Origin: Actinoplanes xinjiangensis
Lineage (GTDB): Bacteria; Actinomycetota; Actinomycetes; Mycobacteriales; Micromonosporaceae
Length of the DNA stretch: 64,000 nt
Reading direction: 5' to 3'
NCBI RefSeq assembly: GCF_003148685.1
Contig: NZ_QGGR01000036.1
Location: forward strand, 24,243-88,242
The translations under genes were made by a program, and so were the position numbers. Under the pieces are notes generated by a model. The model was not told the origin of the DNA. It saw only the letters and a program-made list of their open reading frames with translations, and ran no database searches. This document shows positions 62,512 through 64,000 of the stretch, piece after piece; position 1 is the stretch's first letter, and each line of letters opens with the position of its first letter.

Positions 62512-63636
62512 TCAGAGTCCGTAGGTCTTGCCGATGATCTCGCGCTGGATCTCGCTGGTGCCGCCGTAGACGGTCGAGATCAGGGTGGCGCGGACGTGGC
62601 GTTCCATGTCGTACTCGGTGGCGTAGCCGTAGCCGCCCATCATCTGCATGCCGGCCAGGGCGACCTGGCGGGCGACCTCGGTGGTCTTGAGTTTGACCAT
62701 GGAGCTCTCGCGTGGGAGGACCCGGAGCGGGTCGCGGTCGACGAGGGTGGCGACCCGGTGGACCAGCAGGCGGCAGCATTCGATCTCGGTGGCCAGGTCG
62801 GCGACCCGGTGGCGCAGTGCCTGGAAGGAGCCGACCGGGCGGCCGAACTGCCGGCGCTGCCGGATGAAGTCCAGGGCGTCGTCGAAGGCTCGCTGCGCGG
62901 TGCCGAGCATGACGGCCGCCAGGATGAGGCGTTCGGTGTTGAGGCCGGCCATCAGCTGCCGCCAGCCCTCGCCGACGGCGCCGACGACGGCGTCGGCGGG
63001 CAGGCGGACGCCGGTGAGGTAGAGGTCGTTGACCTCTCTGCCGCCCATCGTCGCGATGCCGTTGATCCGCAGGCCGGGGGCATCCGCGGGGACCAGCAGC
63101 ATGGTGAGGCCGTGGTGGTCGCCGGGGCTGCCGCCGGTACGGGCGACGAGCAGGACGGTGTCGGCGATGTGGGCGTTGGAGCACCACGTCTTCTGACCGT
63201 CGACGATCCAGCCGTCCCCGGTGCGGACCGCGCGGCAGGAGAGGTTGGCGACGTCCGATCCGGCTTCCGGCTCGGACATGGCGATCGCGTAGACCCGGCC
63301 GTCGACGAGGCCGCCGAGGACCGTCTTCTTCTGCTCGTGCGAGCCGCACCGCTGCACGGCGGCGGCCACGATCGCGCTGGTGGTGAAGCCGCCGACCGGG
63401 GCCTGGCCGTAGGCGGCGTGCTCCAGGAACAGGCAGGTGTCGACCATGCCGGCGCCGGAGCCGCCGTACTCCTCGGGAACGGTGACGCCGAGCCAGCCGA
63501 GGTCGGCCATCCGGCGGTACAGGCCGGGGTGGTGGGGGCTGTCGCCGCGCTGCTCGCGGGTGCCGGCCTCGCGGCGGCAGAAGTCGTCGACGGCTTCGGT
63601 GAACGCCTTCTGCTCGTCGGTGAGATCGATACTCAT
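62512..63636 (-). CDS. Acyl-CoA dehydrogenase
   Basis: A 374-residue acyl-CoA dehydrogenase. N-terminal helices (LTDEQKAFTEAVDDFCRREA), FAD/substrate loop (AIAMSEPEAGSDVANLSCRA), DGQKTWCSNAHIAD, and the C-terminal YGYATEYDMERHVR and YGGTSEIQREIIGKTYGL, where the glutamate is at the catalytic base position of short/medium-chain enzymes. FAD-dependent alpha,beta-dehydrogenation. Substrate chain not deducible. Confidence 0.94.
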   Translation of the reverse strand: MSIDLTDEQKAFTEAVDDFCRREAGTREQRGDSPHHPGLYRRMADLGWLGVTVPEEYGGSGAGMVDTCLFLEHAAYGQAPVGGFTTSAIVAAAVQRCGSHEQKKTVLGGLVDGRVYAIAMSEPEAGSDVANLSCRAVRTGDGWIVDGQKTWCSNAHIADTVLLVARTGGSPGDHHGLTMLLVPADAPGLRINGIATMGGREVNDLYLTGVRLPADAVVGAVGEGWRQLMAGLNTERLILAAVMLGTAQRAFDDALDFIRQRRQFGRPVGSFQALRHRVADLATEIECCRLLVHRVATLVDRDPLRVLPRESSMVKLKTTEVARQVALAGMQMMGGYGYATEYDMERHVRATLISTVYGGTSEIQREIIGKTYGL

Positions 63637-63812
63637 ACCGCATCACCTCATGATCGCCGCAGGTGAATCGCTACGTCGACGGCGAATGTAACATATCAAA
63701 TATCAAATCTAAGGGCTCGGTGCGCCGCTACCGGAATGCGGGCCAGTGCTCCGGCCTTCAGGCCGGGGGTGAAGGGCCGTGCTGGGAGGGCCGCCAAGGC
63801 CCGCGCAGTGCC

Positions 63813-63983
63813 TTAACCGCGCGCCTGCTCGCTGTGCTCGGCCACGGGGACCGGCACGATCGCGGCGATACGGCGTCCGTTACGGGTCACGTAGAAGGTC
63901 TTGCCCTGCACGGCGGTGTCGTTCAGGACGTCGGCCAGGTTCTTGCGCAGGTCTACCACGCTGATCTCGTTCGTCTCGGTCAT
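63813..63983 (-). CDS. Phd/YefM-type antitoxin
   Basis: A 56-residue frame. The sequence MTETNEISVVDLRKNLADVL with TFYVTRNGRRIAAIVPVPV is a Phd-YefM antitoxin fold that binds DNA as a dimer and wraps its toxin with the C terminus. No toxin gene follows downstream in this window. The start at 63983 is close to the window edge. Confidence 0.8.
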   Translation of the reverse strand: MTETNEISVVDLRKNLADVLNDTAVQGKTFYVTRNGRRIAAIVPVPVAEHSEQARG

Positions 63984-63990
63984 GCCATCA

Positions 63991-64000
63991 ACTGTACAGT
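63991..64000. promoter_or_regulatory. Palindrome upstream of the Phd-type gene
   Basis: ACTGTACAGT is a perfect 10-bp palindrome eight bases upstream of the Phd start, cut by the window edge. Phd-type antitoxins repress their own promoters through such sites. Confidence 0.4.

Overview
The window is high-GC actinobacterial chromosome, most likely from Actinoplanes or another Micromonosporaceae genus. This is inferred from roughly 70% GC, frequent GTG starts, F420-type luciferase-like oxidoreductases, DUF4142 and Uma2 proteins, and the cmk-der gene pair. No species can be named from the sequence alone.

Left half (1-36.2 kb) is a dense genomic/defence island. In order it holds: (i) a three-gene pPIWI-RE locus (PD-(D/E)xK nuclease with zinc ribbon, DinG/XPD-like helicase with four cysteines, pPIWI-RE protein), cut by the left edge; (ii) on the minus strand a Septu-like ATPase + HNH nuclease pair; (iii) a fragment of a Wadjet JetD (DUF2220) protein without partners; (iv) an orphan PD-(D/E)xK protein; (v) a class 1 DISARM system on the minus strand (drmD, drmMI, then drmA, drmB, drmC). 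The DISARM locus is interrupted by an opposite-strand cassette of a GmrSD-like DUF262/DUF1524/RAMA protein, an HTH-MTase-TRD (HsdM-HsdS-like) fusion and a translationally coupled 67-residue membrane protein; (vi) a RelE-like/UvrD helicase fusion diverging from drmD; (vii) a tyrosine recombinase; and (viii) a Panacea + PIN toxin-antitoxin pair. The island ends at a tRNA-Pro(GGG), whose 3' end faces it. The DISARM methyltransferase drmMI carries an apparent frameshift near its N terminus and has an AT-rich, mosaic C-terminal specificity region.

Right half (36.2-64 kb) is ordinary chromosome. It starts with der and cmk, then an enoyl-CoA hydratase/isomerase, an EamA transporter, an LLM oxidoreductase, a FIST-GGDEF c-di-GMP signalling operon, a decayed GH43 arabinanase, a second LLM oxidoreductase and a DUF4142 protein. 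A carbohydrate cluster follows (solute-binding lipoprotein, two permeases and GH127 in one operon; a divergent LacI regulator; a 1154-residue secreted GH-A enzyme), consistent with uptake and hydrolysis of arabinofuranosides. Next come a SAP/Rho-N-like protein, a three-gene ATGA-overlapped operon (GntR/FCD regulator, fatty-acid-hydroxylase-family enzyme, YhhN lysoplasmalogenase-like protein) with a clean operator, an unusual tRNA-Cys(GCA), an SMI1/ankyrin-like protein, a Uma2 protein, DUF1304, an acyl-CoA dehydrogenase and, at the right edge, a small Phd-type antitoxin.

The layout suggests a tRNA-Pro-integrated island whose genes attack foreign DNA at several levels: RNA/DNA-guided or R-loop surveillance (pPIWI-RE), ATPase-nuclease (Septu), methylation-linked restriction (DISARM plus the embedded cassette) and toxin-antitoxin.
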